A stretch of 64,000 nt of DNA from positions 186,001 through 250,000 of the forward strand of contig JAFMAA010000002.1 in NCBI GenBank assembly GCA_029785235.1, read 5' to 3'. The position numbers were made by a program, and so were the translations under genes. The notes beneath the pieces are model-generated. The model was not told the DNA's origin. It made no database searches and saw only the letters and a list, made by a program, of their open reading frames with translations. This DNA comes from Nitrososphaerota archaeon (lineage in GTDB: Archaea > Thermoproteota > Nitrososphaeria > Nitrososphaerales > UBA183). Below, piece by piece: positions 56,532 to 63,944 of this stretch (its first letter is position 1; every line of letters begins with the position of its first letter).

Positions 56532-57161
56532 TCAGGCTTGGGGTGTTCTTGACGCAATTATACTTCTGCACTTTTCTATGTTGTTTTCTGCAGCCTCGTC
56601 GAGGGTGATTCCCATGGCAGAGCAGATTAGGGTGATCGTCACCAGTACGTTTGCGATAGCGGTTTTTATTCGCTGGTCGCGCTCGGGATTGGCTTCTAGC
56701 TTGTCGTCTCGGAGCGTCCGCTTCGATTCTTCCATGATGGCGCCGATCCTCGTGTGGTCGAACAGCCCTACAGCTGCTTTCATGAGCTGAAAGCCCGGCT
56801 CTTCCATGTCTTCCTTTCTGATTACATACGACTGAAAGTCGTGTATGGTGGGGTGGTCGGCGGTGTTGTCCATGCCTAGTTTTGCTATGTCGCCGAGGGA
56901 AAAGCCACGCGCCGCTGTGTAAGCCGCGACATTCCACAGGACGTCCCCTGCTTCCCCTACGAGCTGTTGTCTGATCTCTGGGCTGGTCTCGCCTGCCTCG
57001 TCTATCTTCTGCAGGAGTTCTATCACCTCGCTCGCCTCGCCGGCTATGCCGATGAGAGGGTACCCCCACATGAACTCTTTAGCCGTCTTCTCCTTCACGA
57101 AGGCCAGTTTTACGAATATCGATGCCGCCGAGGCGTCAGCCTGGTACTGGTCGAAGTCCAC
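56532..57161 (-). CDS. MazG-like nucleotide pyrophosphohydrolase
   Basis: All-alpha NTP-PPase: GIAGEASEVIELLQKIDEAG then EAGDVLWNVAAYTAARG provide the ExxE...ExxD metal ligands. The second half is a related helical repeat (AAVGLFDHTRIGAIMEESKR, TAIANVLVTITLICSAMGIT) with weaker motifs. Removes pyrophosphate from non-canonical or signalling nucleotides; common in phages. GTG 57161 lies about 25 bases after CTTAAATTA. Confidence 0.85.
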   Translation of the reverse strand: MDFDQYQADASAASIFVKLAFVKEKTAKEFMWGYPLIGIAGEASEVIELLQKIDEAGETSPEIRQQLVGEAGDVLWNVAAYTAARGFSLGDIAKLGMDNTADHPTIHDFQSYVIRKEDMEEPGFQLMKAAVGLFDHTRIGAIMEESKRTLRDDKLEANPERDQRIKTAIANVLVTITLICSAMGITLDEAAENNIEKCRSIIASRTPQA

Positions 57162-57214
57162 ATTATTGAGGGACTGTGTATAATTTAAGATGCTCTTGGC
57201 GTCTCTCGTGCCGT

Positions 57215-57613
57215 CTAGATGGGTATCCTTCTTGCATTTGACCTTGTGTAAAACAGCGCGCCCACGAGCCATGCCGATAGGCTGGGACCGATGGACGCTA
57301 TCATCACAGGCACTGCGCCGCTCATGATTCCGAATACCATGGATATCCATCCTACCCATACACAGGCGATTATGCGAACCATGTAGGCGGGCTTCTGGTT
57401 CGCGTCCTTGAGCCCGAACACGATGTAGCTTAGCCTGTCAGCTGTCAATGCCACGACGAAGATGCCGCCCCCCACGATGATCGCCGTCAGAGGAAGAATG
57501 CCGAATATCCCGGAGACCTCGATGATGGTTCCGCTTGCTGCGAATGTGAGGAGGAAAAGGTCTCTGAACTTCCGGCGCTTCAGCTCCCTGTTTGCACTCT
57601 GTCCGGTCGTCAT
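57215..57613 (-). CDS. membrane protein, 132 aa
   Basis: Four hydrophobic segments (FLLTFAASGTIIEVSGIFGI, LTAIIVGGGIFVVALTA, MVRIIACVWVGWISMVFGIM, VPVMIASIGPSLSAWLVGAL) after a basic N-terminus. GTTAAATCA about 25 bases before ATG 57613. No family recognised. Confidence 0.65.
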   Translation of the reverse strand: MTTGQSANRELKRRKFRDLFLLTFAASGTIIEVSGIFGILPLTAIIVGGGIFVVALTADRLSYIVFGLKDANQKPAYMVRIIACVWVGWISMVFGIMSGAVPVMIASIGPSLSAWLVGALFYTRSNARRIPI

Positions 57614-57647
57614 GACATTCTCCGTCGGTTGATGATTTAACGCGATT

Positions 57648-59351
57648 CTATGGTTTCTGAAGCGCGTCCTTGAAGTAGTCAGGGAACATGTCTGGGTGCT
57701 TCTCGAGGAGCCTGCCGAAGTTGGCGTCGAGTATGTAGGTCACGGCGTGGTCTTCAGGGCCTCTCACTGTGCGCCCGTAGGTCTGTACGATCCTGAGGGC
57801 TGTCTGCCAGGCGTACCAGTTTGGGTCTCTCTTCAGTTTGACTCTGGTTCTTCGTTCTGATAGGTCGGGGTATGGGACTTTGCATATCACTGCGAACCTG
57901 GCGAGGTCGTCCTTCAGGTCTACTCCCTGGTTGAGGCTGGGGGAGAGGAGGACTGAGTTCGGGTTCGTGCTGTGTGTTCTGATCAGGGTGGCTACTGATC
58001 CGGCTTTCTCTGTGGTGATGAGCCTTGCCCTGTTGGCGGGGGATACGTGCTCCGTTATGTACCTCGCCTGGGTGTATGTGGTGGTGTGGATTATGCCGCG
58101 CTCGCTGGAGTGGCGGTCCATGATGGCGTCCACCTCCTTTGCTATGCTCGCTAGGGACGATTCCATGGTCTCCTTGCTGAGGTGCGCCGTGTTGAGCGCG
58201 TGGATCCTGCGGTTCTCAACGGGGAAGGAGGACTCTTTGACAGATATGAACGCCACCTGGTCCGGCGGTATCCCGAGCGAGCTGCAGAAGAGGTCCTTTG
58301 AGAATATCGTCGCGGACATCAGGAGTACGGTCTCGCCCTTGCCGAATATCACGCCGGCGTACGGGCTGACGTCCAGGGACTGGAACACGGCCTCGTCAAC
58401 GGATGCGCCCCCGGTTGCGTCCATGGACGACTTCACGGAGTTCACCACCCAGTTGTGCGGCCTCTTCTTCAGGTCGTCCAGGAACCCCTTCATGGCCTCC
58501 AGGGCGTTCCGGCATGTGACTATCTTCTCCTGGAACAGGCCGTCCTTCATGTGGGCGTCTAGGTAAGCGTCGAGCGCTGCTACCGCTTTCTCTATCTGGG
58601 GGACCCAGGCAGAGGGACTCTCCTGGCCCATGTCCTGGATCACCACATCCCTCTTCTTCACGGGATGGCCGTCGACCTCGGTGAACGAATACACGGTGCT
58701 TCTCCGGAACGTGAACGCGGCAGACGTCACCAGCTGGCGCTCCAGGTCGTGGGCCTCGTCGCACACTATCAGGTTCCTCTTCTTGATGTCCGTGGTGTAC
58801 CTGGCCTCGGCCAGGAAGAACGGGTAGTTGGCGACCATCACGGGGGCCCTGAACGCATCGAACTTGTTGACGTAGTAGGGGCAAAGCTTCCTCTTGAGGC
58901 GCTCGAGGGCGATGGGGTTGCCTTCCAGCCGCTTGGCCCGCTCGTCGTACTTCTTCATGGGGAGGTAGTGCGGGCACTCGATCAGCTTCCAGTCTGCCTC
59001 GCACCGTCCCTGGCTGCACGGGGGGTAAGTCCCTGCCCTCGTCTTGATCTTGCACGTGAAGTTGCTCTTGCCCATGGTCATGGGGACGTCATACGATGTG
59101 TAGTACTGGTCTTGGAGCTGCTTCGTCGACGTGAGGACGTAGGCAGTGCCGAGGTGCCTGGCGAGGGCTATGGCGACGGCGCTCTTACCCAGGCCTGTCG
59201 GCGCCTCTAGTATTATGAAGCGCTTCTTGTCTCCGAGAGCCGCCTCGATCTGCTTTAGCACGCCTTCCTGGAACGGCCGCATCGACGCGTGCGGGAATGC
59301 AGCTGCCAGGTCGACTGTTGACAGCGTGGCCTGGGTGGCCTCGGTGCTCAT
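57648..59351 (-). CDS. XPD/DinG-type superfamily 2 helicase
   Basis: 567 residues. Walker A APTGLGKSAV, motif II CDEAHD, motif VI QTYGRTVRG and LLSPSLNQGVDL are present. Cysteines at FTCKIK, YPPCSQGRCEADW, IECPHY and KLCPYY fit the 4Fe-4S domain inserted in helicase domain 1, as in XPD and DinG. The enzyme unwinds DNA 5'-3', for repair or transcription-linked processes. Full length; ATG 59351. Confidence 0.92.
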   Translation of the reverse strand: MSTEATQATLSTVDLAAAFPHASMRPFQEGVLKQIEAALGDKKRFIILEAPTGLGKSAVAIALARHLGTAYVLTSTKQLQDQYYTSYDVPMTMGKSNFTCKIKTRAGTYPPCSQGRCEADWKLIECPHYLPMKKYDERAKRLEGNPIALERLKRKLCPYYVNKFDAFRAPVMVANYPFFLAEARYTTDIKKRNLIVCDEAHDLERQLVTSAAFTFRRSTVYSFTEVDGHPVKKRDVVIQDMGQESPSAWVPQIEKAVAALDAYLDAHMKDGLFQEKIVTCRNALEAMKGFLDDLKKRPHNWVVNSVKSSMDATGGASVDEAVFQSLDVSPYAGVIFGKGETVLLMSATIFSKDLFCSSLGIPPDQVAFISVKESSFPVENRRIHALNTAHLSKETMESSLASIAKEVDAIMDRHSSERGIIHTTTYTQARYITEHVSPANRARLITTEKAGSVATLIRTHSTNPNSVLLSPSLNQGVDLKDDLARFAVICKVPYPDLSERRTRVKLKRDPNWYAWQTALRIVQTYGRTVRGPEDHAVTYILDANFGRLLEKHPDMFPDYFKDALQKP

Positions 59352-59482
59352 TGTGTAACTCCTGTGAACGGAAATTTAAGGGGCGACTGCAGAGCCCGAG
59401 TGGCAGACAGGCATGGCGTCGGTCATACGTTTCTCATGCGTGCCATCATTTAACACGATGGCCTGCCCCGCGGGCTTTTTCG

Positions 59483-59830
59483 CTAGTCGAGGTAGTCAGA
59501 CAAGAAGGCCAAGCCGTAGAGTCCTATCCCGCCGAACACGAAGACAGGGCTTCCCATGGCGGCGCCGACGGCCACTGCCACTGCGGCGAAGGGGGCTATC
59601 TTCCATTCTTTCTTGACGGTCCTCAGGTACTCGAGCTTCCTGTCGCGGGCGTCTAGGTACACCCTGAGCAATATGAGGCCGACAAGAGTCCCCGACACTC
59701 CCAGGAGCACCATGAAAAGTGCGAAGTAGGGGGCCATGAGAACTGCTGCAGTGCCGACAGAAATCGGCACCAGTGAGACCGTAAAGGTACCAGCCATGGC
59801 CCACTCGAGCCGGTCATTCATGTGTATCAT
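59483..59830 (-). CDS. membrane protein, 115 aa
   Basis: Three or four hydrophobic segments (AGTFTVSLVPISVGTAAVLM, ALFMVLLGVSGTLVGLILL, IAPFAAVAVAVGAAM). ATG 59830 lies 25 bases after TTATTAATCC. That box overlaps the stop of the upstream small gene, so expression is at least partly independent. Function unknown. Confidence 0.65.
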   Translation of the reverse strand: MIHMNDRLEWAMAGTFTVSLVPISVGTAAVLMAPYFALFMVLLGVSGTLVGLILLRVYLDARDRKLEYLRTVKKEWKIAPFAAVAVAVGAAMGSPVFVFGGIGLYGLAFLSDYLD

Positions 59831-59850
59831 GAAAATGGGGTGTAACAGGA

Positions 59851-60021
59851 TTAATAACGGATGTCTTCTCTGTCCAGCTTCTCGGCCCAGTTCCTGATGT
59901 TCCCGTCCATGAAGTTGAGGTAGGTCCCGTCCTCGCTGACGGCGTCGTGGCCGACCAATGTCGAGAACACCTTCACCCACAGCAGGCGTATGCCTCCCAT
60001 ATCATTGATCTGGGTATCCAT
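59851..60021 (-). CDS. small protein, 56 aa
   Basis: MDTQINDMGGIRLLWVKVFS followed by LNFMDGNIRNWAEKLDRED. Seven bases after the stop of the 26-residue gene upstream. Mixed alpha/beta composition, no motif. Third gene of a tight minus-strand run of very short genes. Confidence 0.55.
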   Translation of the reverse strand: MDTQINDMGGIRLLWVKVFSTLVGHDAVSEDGTYLNFMDGNIRNWAEKLDREDIRY

Positions 60022-60027
60022 GTCGAG

Positions 60028-60108
60028 TTAGTAGTCGAAGAGGAGGAGCTCTACGCAGGGGTCGTTGCCGAGCCGCTTGAACTCGACGCGGCAGTTATCG
60101 AAGGGCAT
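60028..60108 (-). CDS. very small protein, 26 aa
   Basis: MPFDNCRVEFKRLGNDPCVE then LLLFDY. Starts inside the 3' end of the preceding gene (14-base overlap) and ends seven bases before the next. Supported only by this tight spacing and by protein-like composition. Confidence 0.4.
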   Translation of the reverse strand: MPFDNCRVEFKRLGNDPCVELLLFDY

Positions 60109-60268
60109 GGTTGTCTGTGAAGCTGCAGCCTTGAGAAGCTGGGAAGTCGAACGCCTCTGATAGCGCCCTCTCGATCTGCCAGATGGGGATGGCCATTTCG
60201 AACGACAGGCGGCGCTTGTAGCAGCGGTGGCAGAGACGCATTGAACGGCCTCTGGCGCGGCCTGACAT
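60095..60268 (-). CDS. small CxxC protein, 57 aa
   Basis: RSMRLCHRCYKRRLSFEM gives one CxxC in a basic region, followed by IWQIERALSEAFDFP. ATG 60268 lies about 24 bases after CTTTTTAGC, so upstream extension is rejected. Possibly a zinc-bridged dimer. Heads the run of short genes. Confidence 0.55.
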   Translation of the reverse strand: MSGRARGRSMRLCHRCYKRRLSFEMAIPIWQIERALSEAFDFPASQGCSFTDNHALR

Positions 60269-60314
60269 GGGATAACTGGATAGACAGGCTAAAAAGACGG
60301 AGCAGACAGAGACA

Positions 60315-60623
60315 TCATAGTTGCGAGGTGGAGATCTTCGCAACATACTCCGCTTCGACCTTGGCCTTCTCCTTGTCGTGCTTGTAGGTGGCTTTCAGGA
60401 ACTTCATGTAGGCCTTGGTCTGTGACTTCAGTGCGTTCATCACTGCCGGGATGTCCTCCCACGTGTAGATTTTTGAACCGCCCATGTGGCCGTTGGTCAG
60501 CGTGCTGGCGACGTTGGGCGGGCTCGTGACCTTCACGCGCTTGCTCTGGTAGAGGTACCTGGCCAGGCGGGAGAACTCGAAGTCTTCGGTCGACATCTCC
60601 ACGTCGAAATCTTGCTGGCTCAT
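60315..60623 (-). CDS. hypothetical protein, 102 aa
   Basis: Acidic N-terminus (FDVEMSTEDFEFSRLARYLY) and a long basic-acidic C-terminal helix (SQTKAYMKFLKATYKHDKEK). No membrane segment and no known family. Located 36 bases downstream of the Pth2 gene and possibly cotranscribed with it. Confidence 0.6.
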   Translation of the reverse strand: MSQQDFDVEMSTEDFEFSRLARYLYQSKRVKVTSPPNVASTLTNGHMGGSKIYTWEDIPAVMNALKSQTKAYMKFLKATYKHDKEKAKVEAEYVAKISTSQL

Positions 60624-60659
60624 CGATGTATGGCTCCTGGTGATCCAAAAACGCGCCGC

Positions 60660-61082
60660 TCAGAGCAGCTTCAGATTGCCAGTTATCTCGTCGACCACAT
60701 CTGACGGAGCTGGGCCTATCCCCACGCAAGTGAGGGTGTTCAGCGGGAGCTCAGTGAGCCCTGCGTCGTAGACCTCCACAGCCGGAAGGCGCGCTCTCAC
60801 AGCCATCTCGCGGACCTTCGTCAGCTCGTCCTCGGAGCCTACGGTCACTACGATCTTCCTGTACAGGCCGGCCTTCCACTCCTTGTACCAGAGGTACGCC
60901 TGAGTAAGGACCTGTGACTTCTGTTTGACCTCCGTCTCGTCTCTCAGGGCTTCGACGAGCAGGGTGGACGCGTGAGCCACCTGCGCCGCGAGCTTACCGG
61001 GGCCCATGTTGAGATCGGTCCTCACCACGATGACCTGCTTCAGCACGGGGGCCTGCTGCTGGATTACGGATACGGGTTGCAT
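60660..61082 (-). CDS. pth2: peptidyl-tRNA hydrolase, Pth2 family
   Basis: Releases peptides from peptidyl-tRNA. The family pattern VVRTDLNMGPGKLAAQVAHA, then YKEWKAGLYRKIVVTVGSED, DAGLTELPLNTLTCVGIGPA is complete, as are the catalytic-site Lys and Asp positions. About 15 extra residues precede the core. ATG 61082 lies about 26 bases after TTATTAATTC. Confidence 0.94.
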   Translation of the reverse strand: MQPVSVIQQQAPVLKQVIVVRTDLNMGPGKLAAQVAHASTLLVEALRDETEVKQKSQVLTQAYLWYKEWKAGLYRKIVVTVGSEDELTKVREMAVRARLPAVEVYDAGLTELPLNTLTCVGIGPAPSDVVDEITGNLKLL

Positions 61083-61207
61083 GATGCATGTACCCTGTTG
61101 AATTAATAAGGCATGGCAGGCCTGTAAGAGGGCGGCCGCCGATGTCAGGAGGCGGTGCTGGCTGGAGCCGTAACTGTGAAGCCAGCCCGAATGCACATGT
61201 GCAGCAT

Positions 61208-61217
61208 CTTTAATACT
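61208..61217 (+). promoter_or_regulatory. TATA box of a 45-residue gene
   Basis: CTTTAATACT is centred about 27 bases before ATG 61240. Confidence 0.6.
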
Positions 61218-61239
61218 TCCATGTTCTATGATAGTTGCA

Positions 61240-61377
61240 ATGTACACCTATGGAACTGGAGGCGACGGGGCCATCGTGCTCACAGCCACCAAATTCGGTG
61301 CAGTAGCACCAGTCCATAGCGTGGACTCCGCCCCGTATCAGTGGGCACAACAGGCGCCCGCTAATACGAGCGCGTGA
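61240..61377 (+). CDS. small protein, 45 aa
   Basis: MYTYGTGGDGAIVLTATKFG, then VAPVHSVDSAPYQWAQQAPA. Leaderless start fixed by its TATA box. The composition (Gly, Ala, Tyr, Pro) is unlike a random frame. Role unknown. Divergent from Pth2. Confidence 0.55.
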   Translation: MYTYGTGGDGAIVLTATKFGAVAPVHSVDSAPYQWAQQAPANTSA

Positions 61378-61574
61378 TCGCCCGGTGTCGGTTCCTTCCG
61401 TGGCGAGATCCTGGCTTCCTTGGCAAGTTGTCTGGGTCTCGAGCGTCTGGCTGGCCGGCGCTTCGGAAACCTCGTCTAGAACTACGCGTCGAGGCAGGGC
61501 AGTACTTGCAACAACGCGTCGTACAAGCTATCTTTGAAGCAGTAACATGGGTCCTGGTTCTTGTGTGAGGGCAG

Positions 61575-61844
61575 TTGAAGCGCATGCTGATGCCCCCCGT
61601 GCCGGGACCCTACAGTGTCGAAAGTGGCATGTTCGGAGGCGCAGAAAGGATCGGCGGCTACCCTGGCGACGACGTTTCTTGGATGGGGACAGGAGACGGG
61701 GAACCCGAGAGGGTCTCTATGGGGCTAATACCGCTTGAGAGTGTGATGCCCGGTCTGCCGTCGGTCTCCTGCAGAGTCTCTGGACATGCACAGTCAATTC
61801 GGCACGCCCGGTGTTTAGGCTGGGTGTGCCAGTCGTCAGATTGA
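61575..61844 (+). CDS. possible small protein, 89 aa, preceded by in-frame TGA
   Basis: PPVPGPYSVESGMFGGAERI then GGYPGDDVSWMGTGDGEPER looks protein-like. The same frame is open upstream from GTG 61374 (AGQYLQQRVVQAIFEAVTWV) except for one TGA at 61566-61568. No clear promoter lies directly before 61575. It may be an independent gene, an interrupted longer gene, or chance. From 61845 to 61970 I see nothing I can support. Confidence 0.35.
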   Translation: MKRMLMPPVPGPYSVESGMFGGAERIGGYPGDDVSWMGTGDGEPERVSMGLIPLESVMPGLPSVSCRVSGHAQSIRHARCLGWVCQSSD

Positions 61845-61970
61845 CGCAAGTGTCAATATTCCCAGAAATCGACGTCATCATCGAACCGCCCAAACGGGTC
61901 ATTTTAGCCTCAGATTAGCTGGCGCAGGCAGAAATGGGCTTCGCCATGCTTGCTGCAGCTTAACGCTTAT

Positions 61971-62129
61971 TCACGGGATGGTGCCGAACAGTTTGAAGCG
62001 CAGCCACTGGAGAAATGAAACAGGCCGACGAACCATGTGTGACTCGGGGGGATTGACCCTGATCAGGCAGCGCTTGAAGTCTTCAAACGACATCTGAGGT
62101 ATGGACCCTTCGCAGTCTTCGCTCGGCAC
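61971..62129 (-). CDS. small basic protein, 52 aa
   Basis: GTG 62129 lies 25 bases after CTTTTAGAG on the minus strand. MPSEDCEGSIPQMSFEDFKR then RRPVSFLQWLRFKLFGTIP ends in a basic amphipathic helix. Leaderless. No family recognised. Confidence 0.5.
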   Translation of the reverse strand: MPSEDCEGSIPQMSFEDFKRCLIRVNPPESHMVRRPVSFLQWLRFKLFGTIP

Positions 62130-62299
62130 ACCACATACGTGCGCACCACTCTAAAAGGGCCTAACAGGCAGCAGACAGGAGCAGGAAACAACCCCTCTAC
62201 GTTCTCGGCCGAGTACGCGGGGCTTTAGGGACTAGAAGTGCCCGGTCTCCACAGCGCCCCATGAGACGCTAAAGCTCCCTGCAGTGCCTCGCCACCAGG

Positions 62300-62398
62300 T
62301 CAGGGGTAGCATTGCGTGCAGTCGCGGCAATTATTGCATTCGCCGTTGCAGCAAGTGCACATCAGGGACGTCTTGCCGAGGTCCTCTCCGTAATCCAT
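62300..62398 (-). CDS. cysteine-rich micro-protein, 32 aa
   Basis: Eight cysteines in 20 residues (CTCCNGECNNCRDCTQC), enough for a binuclear metal cluster like a metallothionein or knuckle. ATG 62398 follows CGTTATAAC by about 24 bases, a leaderless start. Between 62130 and 62299 no gene is supported. Confidence 0.55.
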   Translation of the reverse strand: MDYGEDLGKTSLMCTCCNGECNNCRDCTQCYP

Positions 62399-62567
62399 GA
62401 ACTCTAAGAGCAGTGATTGTTATAACGCGACCGCGCCACTGGCAAAAGTGAGGGCAAACCCCGAGCACCGGCCGTCGTGCCGGCGGGGCCATGGGCGTTG
62501 GCCCAGTTCTCATCTGGATTGCTCGCAGCATCGGAAGCCCTCGGTAGAGACCAGTCTGTATGAACAT

Positions 62568-62644
62568 GGGCCTGTAGCTCAGTTGGTAGAGCACCTGTCT
62601 GGCAGGCAGGGGGTCACGGGTTCGAGCCCCGCCAGTGTCCACCA
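62568..62644 (+). tRNA. tRNA-Ala(GGC) with bulged acceptor stem
   Basis: Anticodon arm CCTGT/CTGGCAG/GCAGG; T loop TTCGAGC. 5' GGGCCTG pairs with 3' CAG-T-GTCC: GGGC with GTCC and CTG with CAG, leaving one unpaired T. G3-T70, the Ala identity pair, is present. CCA encoded. Confidence 0.85.
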
Positions 62645-62849
62645 TAGTCAGTACGATAGGTCCTCCCAGCCTCGCCGCAATTCGAAAACCGACCTAGAGT
62701 GGCCCTAACCGTCTGGGGGTTGCCCCTTCGCCGGGGCGGAGTCCGATCCTCCGGGACCATGCTCACACGTCAGTTAGAGGCGAAAGCGGGCGCTGGAAGG
62801 CAAGCTTCTGGGTAGTGGAACATGGAGGAGCGCCGCAAATCATGCTTGT

Positions 62850-62962
62850 GGGGCTGTAGCACAGCCTGGCTCAATGCCCCGGCCTTGGAAGAACTCTTCC
62901 GCCGAACGGATGGCAGAGCCCGAGACCGCCGGTGATCGGGAGTTCGAATCTCCCCAGCCCCA
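62850..62962 (+). tRNA. tRNA-Pro(TGG) with 37-base intron
   Basis: Acceptor GGGGCTG/CAGCCCC; anticodon stem CCGGC/GCCGG; T arm GGGAG/TTCGAAT/CTCCC. CTTG pairs with CGAG between bulges GAA and ACC, so the intron is 62890-62926 and the mature loop CTTGGAC. Discriminator A; no CCA. Confidence 0.9.
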
Positions 62963-63084
62963 TTATTCTCATCATAGGTCAAGCGCCTGTGGCAATTAGC
63001 ACACAGTATTTCGCATTTCGCAAGCTCTTCCAATATTCGCTCTTTTGAATACCCAGCATTGGAGACCATAACGCTGATCTCCCA
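62963..63084 (-). pseudogene. HNH endonuclease remnant abutting tRNA-Pro
   Basis: Reads GEISVMVSNAGYSKERILEE then LAKCEILCANCHRRLTYDE, the C-terminal third of a small HNH homing-type nuclease (ILCANCHR is the usual last zinc pair). The catalytic His part upstream is missing, and the frame runs into the antisense of tRNA-Pro. A decayed gene whose end meets the tRNA 3' end. Confidence 0.7.
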
Positions 63085-63176
63085 TCAATATTGCTAACCC
63101 GACCATATAACGACGGTTCAGTATGCATTGGCTGCTCGTCGGATCAATTCCGGCTTATCCCACCATCAATCTACAT

Positions 63177-63251
63177 GGGCCTCGAGTGTGGAAGTCGCAC
63201 GCGACGCTTGCAACGTCGTAGGCCGGGGGCAGTACCCGGGAGTGTCCACCA
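63177..63251 (+). tRNA. tRNA-Ala(TGC) with bulged acceptor stem
   Basis: Anticodon arm CGACG/CTTGCAA/CGTCG. 5' GGGCCTC pairs with 3' GAG-T-GTCC, the same bulged T as the other tRNA-Ala. T stem CCGGG/CCCGG with atypical loop GGCAGTA. G3-T70 present; CCA encoded. Confidence 0.82.
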
Positions 63252-63299
63252 TGGGAATGATCTGAGCCGTTCGCTTAAATGGAGCCTCTGACGTTGCTT

Positions 63300-63944
63300 G
63301 TGTTGAAAGAGGTAATCAAGGTAAGGCTGGCAACATACGGCGACGCGGCCAAGTTCCTTGAGCTGGAAGCCAGGTGCTTCGAGATGACGCCGAACATGGA
63401 GACAACCTACTTCTGGACGCCGATCGTAGAGAACCTCTGGGCTTACAAGGCCATGGTCGGAGATCGGATAGTGGGAGGCATAATAGCCATGCCCACCCGC
63501 GACGGCGAGTGGTATATCGACTCGCTTTTCGTTGATCCCGAATACCAGAAACAGGGCGTAGCCTCCCTCCTGATGAACCGAGTATTGGCGGTAGCGGGCA
63601 ACCACACGGTAGTACTCGACGTCAAGACCGATCGGTCGTTCTTGCTTGACTTCTATGCCAGGTTCGGGTTCGTCGTGAGCGCTAGGATGCCCAACTACTA
63701 CAACGACGGTTCAGACAGGCTCTTGCTGGTGAAGGAAGGACGCGAAACGTCAACGGCGAAGCTCGCAGAGAGGCCGCAGGGTTGGTATTACGCTCAGTTC
63801 CTCGTCACGATGCCCAGAGACCTCTACACCAGGCTCGTTGCGGAAGCCTTGGCCCGCGGAGCCAGCGTGAACCAGGTCATCGAAGACGGATTACGGGGCC
63901 TGTTCTCAGACGGGGCCGCGCCACAAGGAGAGGGCACCGATTGA
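63300..63944 (+). CDS. GNAT acetyltransferase with C-terminal ribbon-helix-helix-like region
   Basis: GTG 63300 or TTG 63303 lies about 25 bases after CTTAAATGG. GNAT core: ARCFEMTPNMETTYF, GGIIAMPTRDGEWYIDSLFV and the acetyl-CoA loop DPEYQKQGVASLLMNRVLAV, then LDFYARFGFVV. The last 45 residues (LYTRLVAEALARGASVNQVI) look like an RHH/CopG fold. Such pairs can act as toxin and antitoxin, here fused in one chain, but this is an inference. The stop overlaps the next TTG. Confidence 0.8.
   Translation: MLKEVIKVRLATYGDAAKFLELEARCFEMTPNMETTYFWTPIVENLWAYKAMVGDRIVGGIIAMPTRDGEWYIDSLFVDPEYQKQGVASLLMNRVLAVAGNHTVVLDVKTDRSFLLDFYARFGFVVSARMPNYYNDGSDRLLLVKEGRETSTAKLAERPQGWYYAQFLVTMPRDLYTRLVAEALARGASVNQVIEDGLRGLFSDGAAPQGEGTD

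Noticed and set aside
62699..62760. tRNA-like sequence with GGAG/TCCGATC/CTCC arm ending in GGGACCA
   Set aside because: Strong hairpin GCCCC/TTCGCC/GGGGC but no room for a D arm, poor acceptor pairing and no readable anticodon loop.
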